From JAXHUM01 sp034189325 (lineage in GTDB: Bacteria > Desulfobacterota > DSM-4660 > Desulfatiglandales > Desulfatiglandaceae), in NCBI GenBank assembly GCA_034189325.1, contig JAXHUM010000045.1, positions 1-62,497 on the forward strand: a DNA stretch of 62,497 nt, read 5' to 3'. Under the pieces are notes generated by a model. The model was not told where the DNA came from. It saw only the letters and a program-made list of their open reading frames with translations, and made no database searches. Below, one piece after another: positions 9,028 through 18,595 of this stretch. Position 1 is the stretch's first letter. Every line of letters begins with the position of its first letter. The position numbers were made by a program, and so were the translations under genes.

Positions 9028-9204
9028 AGCCGGTAAAAACGAATCCGAATCAGCAAAAGAACAAAGAAAAGAGTCTGGGTACGGGACTTTCTTATTCGAA
9101 AAAGGGATATCGCTCAACAGGCTGAACTTTTCTCTTGTGTGCAGAGGTTGTTGTGTTAATGTTACCGACAGTCAGACAAAACAGCCTTAAGAAAAGGAGA
9201 GCAG

Positions 9205-10005
9205 ATGGCGAGTGAATCCGATCTACGCATTGAAAAGGAGGGTGCCGTATGCACGCTGACCATTGATCGACCGGAAAAACGGAATCGGTTGACACCGGCG
9301 TGTCTACTTGAGATGACAGAGGTCCTTTCAGAGCTCTCCAAACAGGATCTGATAAGGACCGTTGTGATACGTGGATCTGGAGATCAGGTCTTTTCCGCCG
9401 GTTATGACCTTTCAGCTCTCCCCACACACCCCTCGGGCGAAAAGGAGAAAATGCTCAAAGAGACTCCTCCCCTGGAAATGGCGCTTCGTGCTATTCGCCG
9501 TTTTCCTTACCCCGTCATCGCCATGATAAACGGCAGTGTTTACGGAGGCGCGTGCGAGCTTGTTGTCGGGTGTGATATGAGGATAGCAGCGGCGCACGCG
9601 AAGATGTCGATGCCTCCGGCCAAGCTCGGGCTTGTCTATCCTTACACCGGATATCGGCGTTTCTTTAACCTGCTGGGCCTCGGCCCTACCCTCGAGATTT
9701 TTCTCACCGGCCAACAGTATGATAGCCGGCGGTGCCTGGACATGGGCATGTGGAATTATGTTATAGAACGTGAAAAACTTCAAGACTTTACCTACAGTCT
9801 TGCCAAGGAGTTATCGGAAAATGCCCCTCTTTCCCTGAAAGGGAGCAAACAGGCCCTCTATAAAATCGCTGAAAACACCCTCTTAACTGAAAAGGAGGAG
9901 GATGCGCTCAGGTCGATGTTCATCCAATCTTTGAGGAGCGAAGATCTTGAAGAGGGAAAGCGGGCCTTTGCGGAGAAGCGCAAGCCTTGCTTTAAAGGGA
10001 GATAA
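9205..10005 (+). CDS. Crotonase-fold protein (enoyl-CoA hydratase/isomerase or MMCD-like decarboxylase)
   Basis: 266 residues with AAGGAGAGCAG before the ATG. Crotonase features: TIDRPEKRNRLT, the first oxyanion-hole segment FSAGYDLSAL, and the second INGSVYGGACELVVGCDMRI. The usual catalytic Glu of hydratases is not obvious; the region instead reads MPPAKLGLVYPYTG, which resembles methylmalonyl-CoA decarboxylase, where a Tyr at this place is important, and the C-terminal EKRKP.F.G ending also fits that family. An acyl-CoA isomerase is an alternative. It starts the plus strand divergently from hcp; any link to the proposed glutaryl-CoA route to its left is speculative. Confidence 0.82.
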   Translation: MASESDLRIEKEGAVCTLTIDRPEKRNRLTPACLLEMTEVLSELSKQDLIRTVVIRGSGDQVFSAGYDLSALPTHPSGEKEKMLKETPPLEMALRAIRRFPYPVIAMINGSVYGGACELVVGCDMRIAAAHAKMSMPPAKLGLVYPYTGYRRFFNLLGLGPTLEIFLTGQQYDSRRCLDMGMWNYVIEREKLQDFTYSLAKELSENAPLSLKGSKQALYKIAENTLLTEKEEDALRSMFIQSLRSEDLEEGKRAFAEKRKPCFKGR

Positions 10006-10089
10006 GCCTGTCTTTCAAAAAGCAGGGTCTTGTGATCTGAGAGGCCTCGGAATCGTTCCATCGCCTCACACAAACCCTATGAGGAAGAG

Positions 10090-10860
10090 ATGTGTCTCAT
10101 TGTCCTGGGAATCAAGTCGCATCCTGTTTACAAGTTGGTCTTTGCGGCCAACCGGGATGAATACTATGACAGGCCCTCCGCCCCGCTCGATTTTTGGAAA
10201 GAGGCCCCCAACCTCCTTGCGGGGAAGGATCTCCGTGCCGGCGGAACCTGGTTCGGTATCACCAGGAGTGGTCGCATTGCCGCGATCACGAATTTCAGAG
10301 ACCCTGCGTCGCACAAGGATGAGGCCCCTTCACGGGGTGAGCTGATAACCCGGTTCCTGCTCGGTGACGATGAGCCCACAGACTATCTTGAGGCCCTTCG
10401 CACTGACAAAGACAGGTACAATGGTTATAACCTGATCCTCGGTACCAAGGACAACCTCTATTGGTATTCCAACAGGGGCAATCGCGTGAAAAGGCTCTTG
10501 CCGGGCTTACATGGCCTGAGTAATCACCTCCTGGATACGCCATGGCCCAAGGTGGTCCGGACAAAAGAAGCCATGGGCCGTCTCCTCGCACGAGAGGACC
10601 AGCCCCACCCCGACGAGATCTTCCATTTTTTGAGTGACTGTCATGTGGTTGACGAAGAGAGCCTTCCCAACACCGGAGTGGGCCTCGAACTGGAGCAGAA
10701 GCTCTCCTCGGTATTCATCACGATACCTGATTATGGAACCAGGTCGTCCACGATTCTCCTCATCGATAGGGATGACCATGTCACATGCCTTGAAAGGACC
10801 TTTCATCCGAACCATGGAGCGGCAGAGACTGTAAAACACTCCTTTACGATTGAATCGTGA
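10090..10860 (+). CDS. NRDE/TANGO2 family protein
   Basis: 256 residues. The N-terminus begins directly with Cys after the initiator (MCLIV) and contains the family tag AANRDEYYDRPSAPL, then GTWFGITRSGRIAAITNFRD, YNGYNLI and HGLSNHLLDTPWPKV, all characteristic of the NRDE/TANGO2 family. The Met-Cys start is suggestive of Ntn-type processing, but this has not been shown for the family as far as I know. The function in bacteria is poorly defined. It lies between the crotonase gene and valS with a 280-base gap before valS, so it probably ends its own transcript. Confidence 0.85.
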   Translation: MCLIVLGIKSHPVYKLVFAANRDEYYDRPSAPLDFWKEAPNLLAGKDLRAGGTWFGITRSGRIAAITNFRDPASHKDEAPSRGELITRFLLGDDEPTDYLEALRTDKDRYNGYNLILGTKDNLYWYSNRGNRVKRLLPGLHGLSNHLLDTPWPKVVRTKEAMGRLLAREDQPHPDEIFHFLSDCHVVDEESLPNTGVGLELEQKLSSVFITIPDYGTRSSTILLIDRDDHVTCLERTFHPNHGAAETVKHSFTIES

Positions 10861-11141
10861 CTTGACGGCTCGCCTACACAGCCCCCAAACCATTGGCACC
10901 TCACAACCACCAGGGGCAGCATCTCCTTAAACTCGGCCCAGTAAAGGCGGGCCTCTATTGGAGATTCCCCGTCACTTATCCATGGATGCGAAAAGAAGCA
11001 TCAATCCTGGATATCAAGCAGCGAAAAGGTCCCTGGGGTTTTCATCCCAATGACACAGATGGGTTGAATAAAATCTCAAATTCTGGTAACTCAACAGGCT
11101 GTAAAGATACCCGTTTTAATTCCAAAGGAGCAACTTTTTAG

Positions 11142-13793
11142 ATGGGAACAGAAATCATAGGAAAAGCTTACGAACCTCGTGACACTGAAGACAAATGGTA
11201 CCAATACTGGGAAAAAAACGGCCTGTTCAAGGCACGAGAAGGTGATGGGAATGATTCCTTCTGCATTGTGATTCCCCCCCCCAATGTCACCGGAACCCTA
11301 CATATCGGGCATGCCCTCGACAACACCTTGCAGGACATTCTGATCCGGTACAAAAGGATGCAGGGCATCAACACGCTCTGGCAGCCCGGCACCGATCATG
11401 CCGGTATTGCCACCCAGAATGTGGTCGAGCGAGATCTTGCCGACAAGGGCACTAACCGCCATGCTGTTGGGCGGGAAAAATTCATTGACCTGGTCTGGGA
11501 ATGGCGGAAAAAATATGGAGGCCTGATCCTTAACCAGTTAAGGAGATTGGGCTGCTCATGCGATTGGAGCCGGGAGCGCTTCACCATGGATGAAGGCCTG
11601 TCAAGGGCGGTCCGGGAGGTCTTTGTCACCCTTTATGAGGAGGGGCTCATCTATCGCGGAGACTACATTATCAACTGGTGTCCCAGGTGCCACACGGCTC
11701 TGGCCGACCTCGAGGTGGAACACAGGGAGGTGGAGGGGCATCTCTACCATCTCCGGTACCTGTTCGAGAGTGGCAAGGGACATGTGACTATCGCCACCAC
11801 CCGTCCGGAGACTCTCCTGGGCGATACAGCCGTGGCAGTGAATCCTGAAGATGAACGATACAAGGGCCTTGCCGGAAGGCGTTTAATCCTCCCGGTCCTC
11901 CACAGGCCGATTCCCCTTATTTCCGACGATTACGTAGACACCACATTCGGCACAGGCGCTCTCAAGATCACGCCCGCCCATGACCCTAACGACTTTGAGA
12001 TCGGCAAGACCCATGAACTCGAAATCATCAATGTGATTGACGAAAACGGGATCATGACCGAACAGGCAGGTCCCTATCAGGGTATGGACAGGTTTGAATG
12101 TCGTCGGAAAATCCTGGATGATCTCCAACAAGCAGACCTGGTCGAGAAGATAGAGACTTACCAACACGCGGTCGGCCACTGCTACCGCTGCAAGACGGTC
12201 ATTGAACCTTTGATATCCAAACAGTGGTTTGTCAAGGTAGCTCCTCTGGCCGAAAAGGCCAGCCAGGCCGTCAAAGATGGGAGGACAAAGATATTCCCCT
12301 CCAATTGGGAATCCGTTTACTTTGATTGGATGTCGAATATCAAGGATTGGTGTGTTTCACGGCAGATCTGGTGGGGTCATCGTATCCCAGCCTGGTACTG
12401 CCAGGACTGCCAAGAGGTCATTGTTGCCAGGGAGACCCCTCAATCCTGTGGTTCCTGTAGTGGGACCCGGATGGTCCAGGAGACGGATGTCCTGGACACA
12501 TGGTTCAGCTCGGCCCTGTGGCCCTTCTCGACCCTCGGATGGCCGGAAGAGACCAAAGAACTCACGACATTTTATCCCACGTCCGTGCTCGTCACCGGTT
12601 TTGACATCCTCTTCTTCTGGGTAGCCAGGATGATGATGATGGGACTCCACTTTATGGGAGATGTGCCTTTTAAAGAGGTCTATATCCATGCCCTTGTCAG
12701 GGATGGAGAGGGGAAAAAGATGAGCAAGTCCAAGGGCAATGTCATTGACCCCTTAGAAATTATGGACCGTTTCGGCACGGATGCTTTTCGCTTTACTCTG
12801 GCGGCCTTGGCGGCCCAGGGCAGGGACATCAAGCTTTCTGAAGAGAGGATCGTCGGTTATCGCAATTTTGTAAACAAGATCTGGAATGCCGCCCGTCTTA
12901 TCCTCATGAACCTGGATGGTGAACCTGAGACAGATGATGACAAAAGGGTTTACACCCTTGCCGACAAATGGATAGTGACCCGGCTCAGCCAAGTGTCGGA
13001 AGAGGCGGCTCAGGCCCTTGATGCCTACCAATTCAATGAGGCGGCCGGGACCTGTTATCAATTCGTATGGCATGAATTCTGTGATTGGTATCTTGAGATG
13101 GTCAAGTTGAGTCTCTACGGAGAGGATGAGATCCTCAGAGAGTCCTCACGCGCCACCATGCTTGAGACCTTCAAGGCTGCGCTCAAACTCCTTCATCCCT
13201 TCATGCCCTTTGTGACAGAGGAGATCTGGCAGAAGCTTCCCGGGACCGATCAAAGTATCATGATTTCCCCCTTTCCCAAGGCGTCAGACACGCAGACGGA
13301 TGAGGCGGCCCTGGCTGATATGGAACTGCTTATAGGCATTATCACCGGCATTCGCAACATCCGGGGCGAAATGAACATAGGGCCTGGCAAGAAGGTGGAT
13401 GTCCTGGTCGATGTCTCCTCTGAAAAAGAGGCGGCTGTCTTGCTAGACAACATGGATCATATCAAGACACTTGCCAAGGCCGGAGAAGTGACCCTCGCCT
13501 CAGGCGCTGAAAAACCAAAGGCATCGGCCACCGCGGTCTTTGGTCAAAACCAGATCCATGTGCTTTTGAAGGGTCTTCTCGATTTTGAAGAAGAAAAAAA
13601 GAGGCTCTCAAAGAAGATCAAGAAGATTGAAAAGGAAGTTGGAATCTCAAGAAACAAACTCGCGAATAAAGGCTTTCTGAAAAAGGCCCCTCCTGAGGTA
13701 GTCGAGGAAGTCAGGGGAAAGGCGGAGGCCCTGTCCCTCAAATTGGAAAAACTGGAGAAAAACCTGCAATTTTTTGAGGTGATCAATGATTGA
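11142..13793 (+). CDS. valS: Valine--tRNA ligase
   Basis: 883 residues, typical for bacterial ValRS. The class I motif HIGH is at residues 54-57 (NVTGTLHIGHALDN) and the second signature GKKMSKSKGN is near residue 527. The editing domain contains TIATTRPETLLGDTAVAV and ALKITPAHDPNDFEIG. The anticodon-binding domain includes the PFVTEEIWQKLP motif, and the last ~60 residues form the coiled-coil tRNA arm rich in Lys and Glu. AAAGGAGCAA precedes the ATG. The stop overlaps the start of nadC by 8 bases, so the two are co-translated. Confidence 0.97.
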   Translation: MGTEIIGKAYEPRDTEDKWYQYWEKNGLFKAREGDGNDSFCIVIPPPNVTGTLHIGHALDNTLQDILIRYKRMQGINTLWQPGTDHAGIATQNVVERDLADKGTNRHAVGREKFIDLVWEWRKKYGGLILNQLRRLGCSCDWSRERFTMDEGLSRAVREVFVTLYEEGLIYRGDYIINWCPRCHTALADLEVEHREVEGHLYHLRYLFESGKGHVTIATTRPETLLGDTAVAVNPEDERYKGLAGRRLILPVLHRPIPLISDDYVDTTFGTGALKITPAHDPNDFEIGKTHELEIINVIDENGIMTEQAGPYQGMDRFECRRKILDDLQQADLVEKIETYQHAVGHCYRCKTVIEPLISKQWFVKVAPLAEKASQAVKDGRTKIFPSNWESVYFDWMSNIKDWCVSRQIWWGHRIPAWYCQDCQEVIVARETPQSCGSCSGTRMVQETDVLDTWFSSALWPFSTLGWPEETKELTTFYPTSVLVTGFDILFFWVARMMMMGLHFMGDVPFKEVYIHALVRDGEGKKMSKSKGNVIDPLEIMDRFGTDAFRFTLAALAAQGRDIKLSEERIVGYRNFVNKIWNAARLILMNLDGEPETDDDKRVYTLADKWIVTRLSQVSEEAAQALDAYQFNEAAGTCYQFVWHEFCDWYLEMVKLSLYGEDEILRESSRATMLETFKAALKLLHPFMPFVTEEIWQKLPGTDQSIMISPFPKASDTQTDEAALADMELLIGIITGIRNIRGEMNIGPGKKVDVLVDVSSEKEAAVLLDNMDHIKTLAKAGEVTLASGAEKPKASATAVFGQNQIHVLLKGLLDFEEEKKRLSKKIKKIEKEVGISRNKLANKGFLKKAPPEVVEEVRGKAEALSLKLEKLEKNLQFFEVIND

Positions 13794-14628
13794 TGACCAT
13801 TCTCTATCGGAGAGGATTATTCGCCTGGCCCTGGAGGAAGATATCGGCCTCGGTGATTTGACCACGACATCTGTTGTCGATCCCGACAGCGTCGGCAAGG
13901 CCTCCCTTGTGACCAGGAGGGAGCTGGTGCTTGCCGGGCTTCCCGTATTCAAAAGGGTCTTCCATTGCGTCAGCCCCGATATTGTATTCAAAGACGCCTT
14001 TGGGGAGGGCGATGTCGTTCCCGCCGACAAAGAGGTGACCCTTCTCTCGGGCCCCCTGGCCGCTCTCCTCACCGCCGAGAGGACAGCCCTCAACTTTTTG
14101 CAGCGCATGAGCGGTATCGCCACCCTGACCAGGCAATTTGTGGAACAGATAGGCCCCTTGAAGGCCAAGATTTTAGACACCAGGAAGACGGCACCCGGCC
14201 ACAGGCTGTTTGATAAATACGCGGTTCGCATCGGAGGGGGCGTCAATCACAGGTTCGGCCTCTTTGACGGAGTCCTGATCAAAGATAATCATATTGCTGC
14301 GGCCGGATCCATTACCAGGGCCGTTGAGCAGGCCAAAAAAGGCGTCCCCCACACGATCAGAATTGAGGTCGAGGTCGAAGATATGGAAGGTGCCAAAGAA
14401 GCGCTTGCAGCGGGGGCGGATATTATTCTGCTCGACAACATGCACCCCAGCCGGATGGCCGAGGTTGTCCGCATGATCAATGGAAAGATAAAGGTCGAGG
14501 CATCGGGGAACATGACTATCGACAGGATTAAAGAGGTGGCGCAAACCAATGTGGATTTTATCTCTGTCGGCGCCCTGACCCATTCAGCGAGTGCGGCTGA
14601 TTTCAGCCTGGAGGTCGTCCCTGAATAG
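13786..14628 (+). CDS. nadC: Nicotinate-nucleotide pyrophosphorylase (carboxylating)
   Basis: 280 residues, standard for quinolinate phosphoribosyltransferase, which makes nicotinate mononucleotide from quinolinate and PRPP in NAD synthesis. Diagnostic segments are TERTALNFLQRMSGIAT, LDTRKTAPGHRLFDKYAVR, GGGVNHRFGLFDGVLIKDN, and the late barrel strands IEVEVEDMEGAKEALAAG, ILLDNM and VEASGNMT followed by DFISVGALTHSA. It overlaps valS and is followed 86 bases later by a small unknown gene on the same strand. Confidence 0.96.
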   Translation: MIDDHSLSERIIRLALEEDIGLGDLTTTSVVDPDSVGKASLVTRRELVLAGLPVFKRVFHCVSPDIVFKDAFGEGDVVPADKEVTLLSGPLAALLTAERTALNFLQRMSGIATLTRQFVEQIGPLKAKILDTRKTAPGHRLFDKYAVRIGGGVNHRFGLFDGVLIKDNHIAAAGSITRAVEQAKKGVPHTIRIEVEVEDMEGAKEALAAGADIILLDNMHPSRMAEVVRMINGKIKVEASGNMTIDRIKEVAQTNVDFISVGALTHSASAADFSLEVVPE

Positions 14629-14714
14629 GGAATCCAGTTGTTATTTGAGGGGTGGAGTGATTGAAAGACCTGGATGTTGAGTCATAAGAATCCAATATTT
14701 GAGGAGCCATAATC

Positions 14715-15125
14715 ATGCAATGGGATCTGTTCATTGGCAGGAAGAAAAGCCGGCCGGCCAAACAAAAAGATGATTTTGACAGGCTGATAGATGCTATTGA
14801 GAGTTTCGCGCCCAAAAAACACCTCGGCAAAAGAGAGGCCTTTTACTACAACTACAGGACTATCGGCCCTTATAAGAAGCCTCTTCTTCTCCTCCTCCAA
14901 ACCATATCGGAAAACAGGGGGGCTCTGCCTGAAGAGACCTCTTGTGCCAAGGATCTATTTGATCAGCTCAAAGCCTTCTACGACCTGAAAGACAGGCTAT
15001 CCCCTGAGGATGCTGTAAAGGATTGGGGCCTGATTAGAAAATACAGAGAACTCTTCCAGTTCTTTTACAACATCAACGACATATCAACAGAGGAACTCCT
15101 CAGTTGGGTGGGGAAAGCCGATTAG
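14715..15125 (+). CDS. Uncharacterised 136-residue protein
   Basis: I do not recognise a family. The product is hydrophilic and probably all-helical, with a run KKPLLLLLQTI in the middle, DLFDQLKAFYDLKDRLSPED, and a C-terminal FFYNINDISTEELLSWVGK. It lacks a signal peptide or long membrane segment. ATG at 14715 has GAGGAG about 9 bases upstream. That it was a real gene is supported by a decayed second copy at 32782-33203, where the coding similarity extends to the stop codon and some 80 bases beyond it. Function unknown. Confidence 0.6.
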   Translation: MQWDLFIGRKKSRPAKQKDDFDRLIDAIESFAPKKHLGKREAFYYNYRTIGPYKKPLLLLLQTISENRGALPEETSCAKDLFDQLKAFYDLKDRLSPEDAVKDWGLIRKYRELFQFFYNINDISTEELLSWVGKAD

Positions 15126-15203
15126 GGACCCCAGGATTTCAGTGCGATTGTATCGTGAACGGTCTGGGAGGCACACCCTTTCCCGGGACAGGGGTTCCAG
15201 ACA
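14778..15203 (+). repeat. Dispersed duplication, intact copy (partner at 32782-33203)
   Basis: From GACAGGCTGATAGATGCTAT inside the 136-residue gene through its stop and about 80 bases of 3' flank, this sequence recurs in the same orientation 18 kb away. The flank GGATTTCAGTGCGATTGTAT and the following GTGAACGGTCTGGGAGG are almost unchanged, while the coding part has picked up small indels in the other copy. Confidence 0.85.
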
Positions 15204-15374
15204 CCCTCCCAGTCACCAAAACATTCACCCTAGTGATACACAATGAACTTATAAAAGAATACCAAGATCTTACAAAAATTCAAACAGGGCGTGCTTTTAT
15301 CTACCTCCCCCACCACCCCACAGGTGTTGCGGCACCTGTCGGTTCACAGTGAGAAACCCCCAAGCTTTCATACC

Positions 15375-15404
15375 TTTCACCCTATTCACCGCGGCTTCTT
15401 GAAC
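15375..15404 (+). repeat. Short dispersed motif, copy 1
   Basis: CCTATTCACCGCGGCTTC followed by TTGAAC matches 46085-46108 at 23 of 24 positions, in the same orientation, and both copies are intergenic. It could be the relic of a shared mobile or coding element. Confidence 0.4.
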
Positions 15405-16216
15405 CATGGATGATCCTTGGTCCAGGACCAGGGATTAAAAGACCATGGAAAACCCGGCACCATACATCATCCGCGCCCACCTCCCATCATTCTACCAACT
15501 GCGATACCATAGGCCCTCATTGCCGGAAACACAGACCAGATGGATCTGATCCTAGAACTAAACGAACAGCAAGACCTGGGAAACTCCAAGGCCAAAGAAT
15601 GGATCTCATTCGCCATCAAAAGGCTATCTACCCAAAACGCTCGAGACTTGGCTAACAAGATAACAAAAACCCACAGTTCCGATTGGCGGTTCGACACAGA
15701 AACAGACTTGTGGATAAATGGCACGGGAAACCATTATGAAAGGGATTAGGCTCCTTTTGCGCGCCAGCCGGCTAACAGTAAATGAGAGTCTGTATTGCGG
15801 CCTCGTCGTTCTTTCATATAGGCATATTGTTGGCGATACAGAAGGCCTTTCCAATACAATGCGCCCAAAAATCACTTCGCACCTATCAGGTTATACTTGT
15901 TCGACGTACTACACCCATTGGCATATCAGATCCTCAATGGGGAAACTACCAGAGCAGCAAATTCCGCGGCTCCTTTTCCACCTTTTCCCGGATCGGTGTC
16001 CGTTGTAAAGCTAAATATAAAGGCGAATTTCGCATATAGGCTGACAGCCGGAAATCAGTAATCAAGGGAAGATATCAGGTTCTCGTCCATACTTTTTCCT
16101 TCTTATTTTCGGACGCAAGCTATTTAAGAATGGCTCTTACAAGAGAAATCAAATACAACCTAAAAGCCTTATGGCTCGGCGTTAGTACCCCAAAACTACT
16201 CGCTCTGGGTATTATA

Positions 16217-16316
16217 NNNNNNNNNNNNNNNNNNNNNNNNNNNNNNNNNNNNNNNNNNNNNNNNNNNNNNNNNNNNNNNNNNNNNNNNNNNNNNNNNNNN
16301 NNNNNNNNNNNNNNNN
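16217..16316. other. Assembly gap of 100 N
   Basis: Exactly 100 N bases. This is a conventional scaffold placeholder, so the true distance and the linkage across it are uncertain. Confidence 0.99.
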
Positions 16317-16425
16317 GTGATTTTCTGTCCTTGCTTACTGCTTTAGCAATCGGAAAGCACACACAGGCAGGAACGCTTCTAATCCCGCCCAAAAGACCGG
16401 GCTTTCAGGGTTCAGCAAATCATTC

Positions 16426-17856
16426 TCATTCCGCGGGCCTCTTAAGCGGGATATCCCATTTTTTCATATACTTCCAAATGGCGGTTCTGCTTAGTCCCAC
16501 CCGCCGGGCTACTTCTGCTTTGTTCCAATCGCATTCCTTCAAAATTTCCAGTAAATTTACGCGTGACAGCTTTTCACGGTACAAAGATCTGACCACCACG
16601 GGAGATGCGGCTGCTGTTTTACCCGAGGGATACGGCAGCTGCCGAATTTCGACGGGTAAATCAAAAATATCGATGTAGTCCATTTCGCAGAGAACAAAGG
16701 CGTGCTCAATTGCGTTTTCCAGTTCTCGAACGTTTCCAGGCCAAGGGTAGTCCATGAGAATTCTCATGGAAGACTGTGTAACGCCAGCTATGTTCTTGCC
16801 TGTTTTTCTATTCTGTGCCGAGATAAAATGGCTGACCAGAAGAGGGATATCCTCTTTTCTTTTCCTAAGTGGAGGGATAGTGATGGGAAAAACCTTAAGA
16901 CGGTAATAGAGATCTTCCCGGAAATCTCCGCTTTTGACAAGGTCAATGAGCTTCCTGTTCGTGGCTGCAATAATCCTGATATCAATTTTCCGTCTTTTGG
17001 ATTCACCGACCCTTTCAAGCTCCCGTTCCTGCAAAACGCGAAGGAGCTTAACCTGAATGAGAGGGGTGATTTCCCCAATCTCGTCGAGAAAAATCGTGCC
17101 CCCGTCGGCTTCTTCAAAACGACCCAAACGGTCGCGAATTGCTCCGGTAAAAGCCCCTTTGGCATGACCGAAGAGTTCGCTTTCTAGAAGGGTCTCCGAA
17201 AGCGCACTGCAACTCACCGGCACAAAAGACATACCGTTTCTGGAACTATGATGGTGGGTAGCACCTGCAACAAGCTCTTTGCCTGTACCGCTCTCACCCT
17301 GCAGAAGTATGGTTGCCTCACTCGCGGCAGCCGCTTTCATAGCCGAAAAGACCAACTGCATGGCATGGCTTTTACCGATAATATTATCGAACCTGTGGCT
17401 CTCTCCCAGGCGTCGATTCGCTTCTTCCGCTTCACGTCTGGCTTTTTCCATTTCCGTCAGATCGGTCACGGTTTCGACAACGCCCCTTATGGAAGCATTT
17501 TTGTCCCTGACCAGCCTGGCGCTTTTTATTACAGGAATATCGTGTCCGTCTTTGTGGCGCAAAAAGCATTCCCTTCCGTCAAGGCGGCCGTGCTTGTAGA
17601 TCCCGCACTCTTCGATACCCGCAGGACAGGCCTTTTGGAAGCAACGTGAAAAATTGAGCAACGTACATTTCTTACCCAATGCCTCAATACCTTTATAACC
17701 GGTAATACGTTCCATGGCAGGATTCCAGGATGATATCTCTCCCTTTTCGTTCAAAGTAAAAACACCTTCTGCAATTGCATCCAACAGCAGACTTGAAAAG
17801 TCCGGCTCCAGTACATTTAGCTTTTCATCGTCCGAAATGAAAATACCCTTTTCCAT
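16426..17856 (-). CDS. Sigma-54-dependent transcriptional activator with PAS domain
   Basis: 476 residues from the ATG at 17856 (AAGGGTG upstream; an in-frame ATG at 17889 would add 11 residues). An N-terminal PAS domain (about residues 18-150) contains AFxLNEKGEISSWNPA-like sequence and a Cys cluster CFQKACPAGIEECGIY that could bind metal or sense redox. The AAA+ domain has Walker A GESGTGKE, the sigma-54 contact loop GAFTGA, Walker B GGTIFLDEIGE and the R finger region. The C-terminus is a Fis-type HTH (WNKAEVARRVGLSRTAIWKY). It is divergent from the thioredoxin-like/selenoprotein cluster and is its likely regulator. Confidence 0.92.
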   Translation of the reverse strand: MEKGIFISDDEKLNVLEPDFSSLLLDAIAEGVFTLNEKGEISSWNPAMERITGYKGIEALGKKCTLLNFSRCFQKACPAGIEECGIYKHGRLDGRECFLRHKDGHDIPVIKSARLVRDKNASIRGVVETVTDLTEMEKARREAEEANRRLGESHRFDNIIGKSHAMQLVFSAMKAAAASEATILLQGESGTGKELVAGATHHHSSRNGMSFVPVSCSALSETLLESELFGHAKGAFTGAIRDRLGRFEEADGGTIFLDEIGEITPLIQVKLLRVLQERELERVGESKRRKIDIRIIAATNRKLIDLVKSGDFREDLYYRLKVFPITIPPLRKRKEDIPLLVSHFISAQNRKTGKNIAGVTQSSMRILMDYPWPGNVRELENAIEHAFVLCEMDYIDIFDLPVEIRQLPYPSGKTAAASPVVVRSLYREKLSRVNLLEILKECDWNKAEVARRVGLSRTAIWKYMKKWDIPLKRPAE

Positions 17857-17894
17857 GAGCACCCTTTTTGAATAATCACGAATAAGCATACGAA

Positions 17895-17938
17895 GTTAAC
17901 GTTACCCTAACACTATCTACATAATAAGTAACGTTACC
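17895..17938. promoter_or_regulatory. Paired TAACGTTACC sites (candidate activator operators)
   Basis: TAACGTTACC occurs at 17897-17906 and again at 17929-17938, 32 bases apart (about three helical turns). The second copy is part of the perfect palindrome GTAACGTTAC, and the first has the core palindrome TAACGTTA. They lie between the sigma-54 activator gene and the divergent thioredoxin-like gene, a typical place for upstream activating sequences of such a regulator. Confidence 0.55.
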
Positions 17939-18072
17939 GCTTTCTGTCAAGTTGATTAAATCTAATACGCTAATCTGTCGGGGGCCCTTGAGATCAGATT
18001 TTGATATGGCATTTCAAAATGTTAACGCCTTCCCCCCAGGGAATACCATTCAAAAATCCCCACTCCGATGAC

Positions 18073-18088
18073 CGGCATGATTCTTGAT
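18073..18088 (+). promoter_or_regulatory. Weak -24/-12 (sigma-54) promoter candidate
   Basis: CGGCATGATTCTTGAT resembles the TGGCAC-N5-TTGCW consensus with correct 10-base spacing between the GG and the -12 element, but the invariant GC is GA here. It is 70 bases upstream of the thioredoxin-like gene and 135-180 bases downstream of the paired TAACGTTACC sites, the right geometry for activator control. Confidence 0.35.
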
Positions 18089-18157
18089 TGTATAAGGTGA
18101 AAACACCCACACTGAAGACTATGGCTGAGATTTCATTGTGAAATTGGGGTCAAAATT

Positions 18158-18478
18158 TTGGGAGTAGTAGAGATAAAATCCGGCGAGGATTTGGAAAAAG
18201 CAAAAATGAAAGGTCTAGTCCTCATAGATTTCAGCGTGCCCTGGTCCGCTCCTTGCCGCTTGCAGGAGCCGATAATACAGCAACTTGCCGGTCAATTTGA
18301 AGGCAAGGCATTCATTGCATCCGTTAATATCGACAAGAACCTTGAAATGGCTTTCAACCTGGGCATCAAAAGTATCCCCACATTGATCATTTTCAAGAAC
18401 GGCAACGAAATACAACGTTTTGTGGGGCTTCAATCACAGGCAGGGCTTTCAAAGACCCTAATGACCTTTCTAAAATGA
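18158..18478 (+). CDS. Thioredoxin-like protein with Ser in place of the first active-site Cys
   Basis: About 106 residues. A thioredoxin fold is clear: VLIDFSVPWSAPCRLQEPI, then ASVNIDKN and the cis-Pro segment IKSIPTLIIFKNGNEIQRF. The usual WCxPC is WSAPC, so only the resolving-position Cys remains and the protein cannot cycle as a dithiol oxidoreductase on its own. No ATG is available; TTG at 18158 is the best start and is uncertain. It heads a plus-strand set with a small ORF and a disulfide reductase-like flavoprotein, which suggests a redox relay in which this is a monothiol partner (inference). Confidence 0.75.
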   Translation: MGVVEIKSGEDLEKAKMKGLVLIDFSVPWSAPCRLQEPIIQQLAGQFEGKAFIASVNIDKNLEMAFNLGIKSIPTLIIFKNGNEIQRFVGLQSQAGLSKTLMTFLK

Positions 18479-18595
18479 CAGGGCTGTTGTAGTAATGACA
18501 TAGAAAATTTCAGGGACATCCCATATCTCTAGATCGCTTTTAATCAATTCTCTTTGACCAACTGAAAAAACTACGTGCCATCTGAATGTAGAGTT

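Larger units (their letters stand above)
15230..16425. other. Low-coding region with scaffold gap; degraded unknown gene possible
   Basis: No gene I recognise. Short plus-strand frames exist at 15540-15749 (69 residues) and 15782-16039 (85 residues), neither with a clear ribosome site. A frame that enters the gap reads KGRYQVLVHTFSFLFSDA and ALTREIKYNLKALWLGVS before position 16216, which looks like real protein sequence, perhaps the decayed or gap-truncated end of a membrane or transferase gene, but I cannot name it. The stretch 15371-15404 includes a short motif repeated at 46076-46108. Confidence 0.4.

Noticed and set aside
15410..16039. Three overlapping short frames before the N gap as genes
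   Set aside because: No ribosome sites or familiar motifs, and stops break all frames; kept only as an unassigned region.
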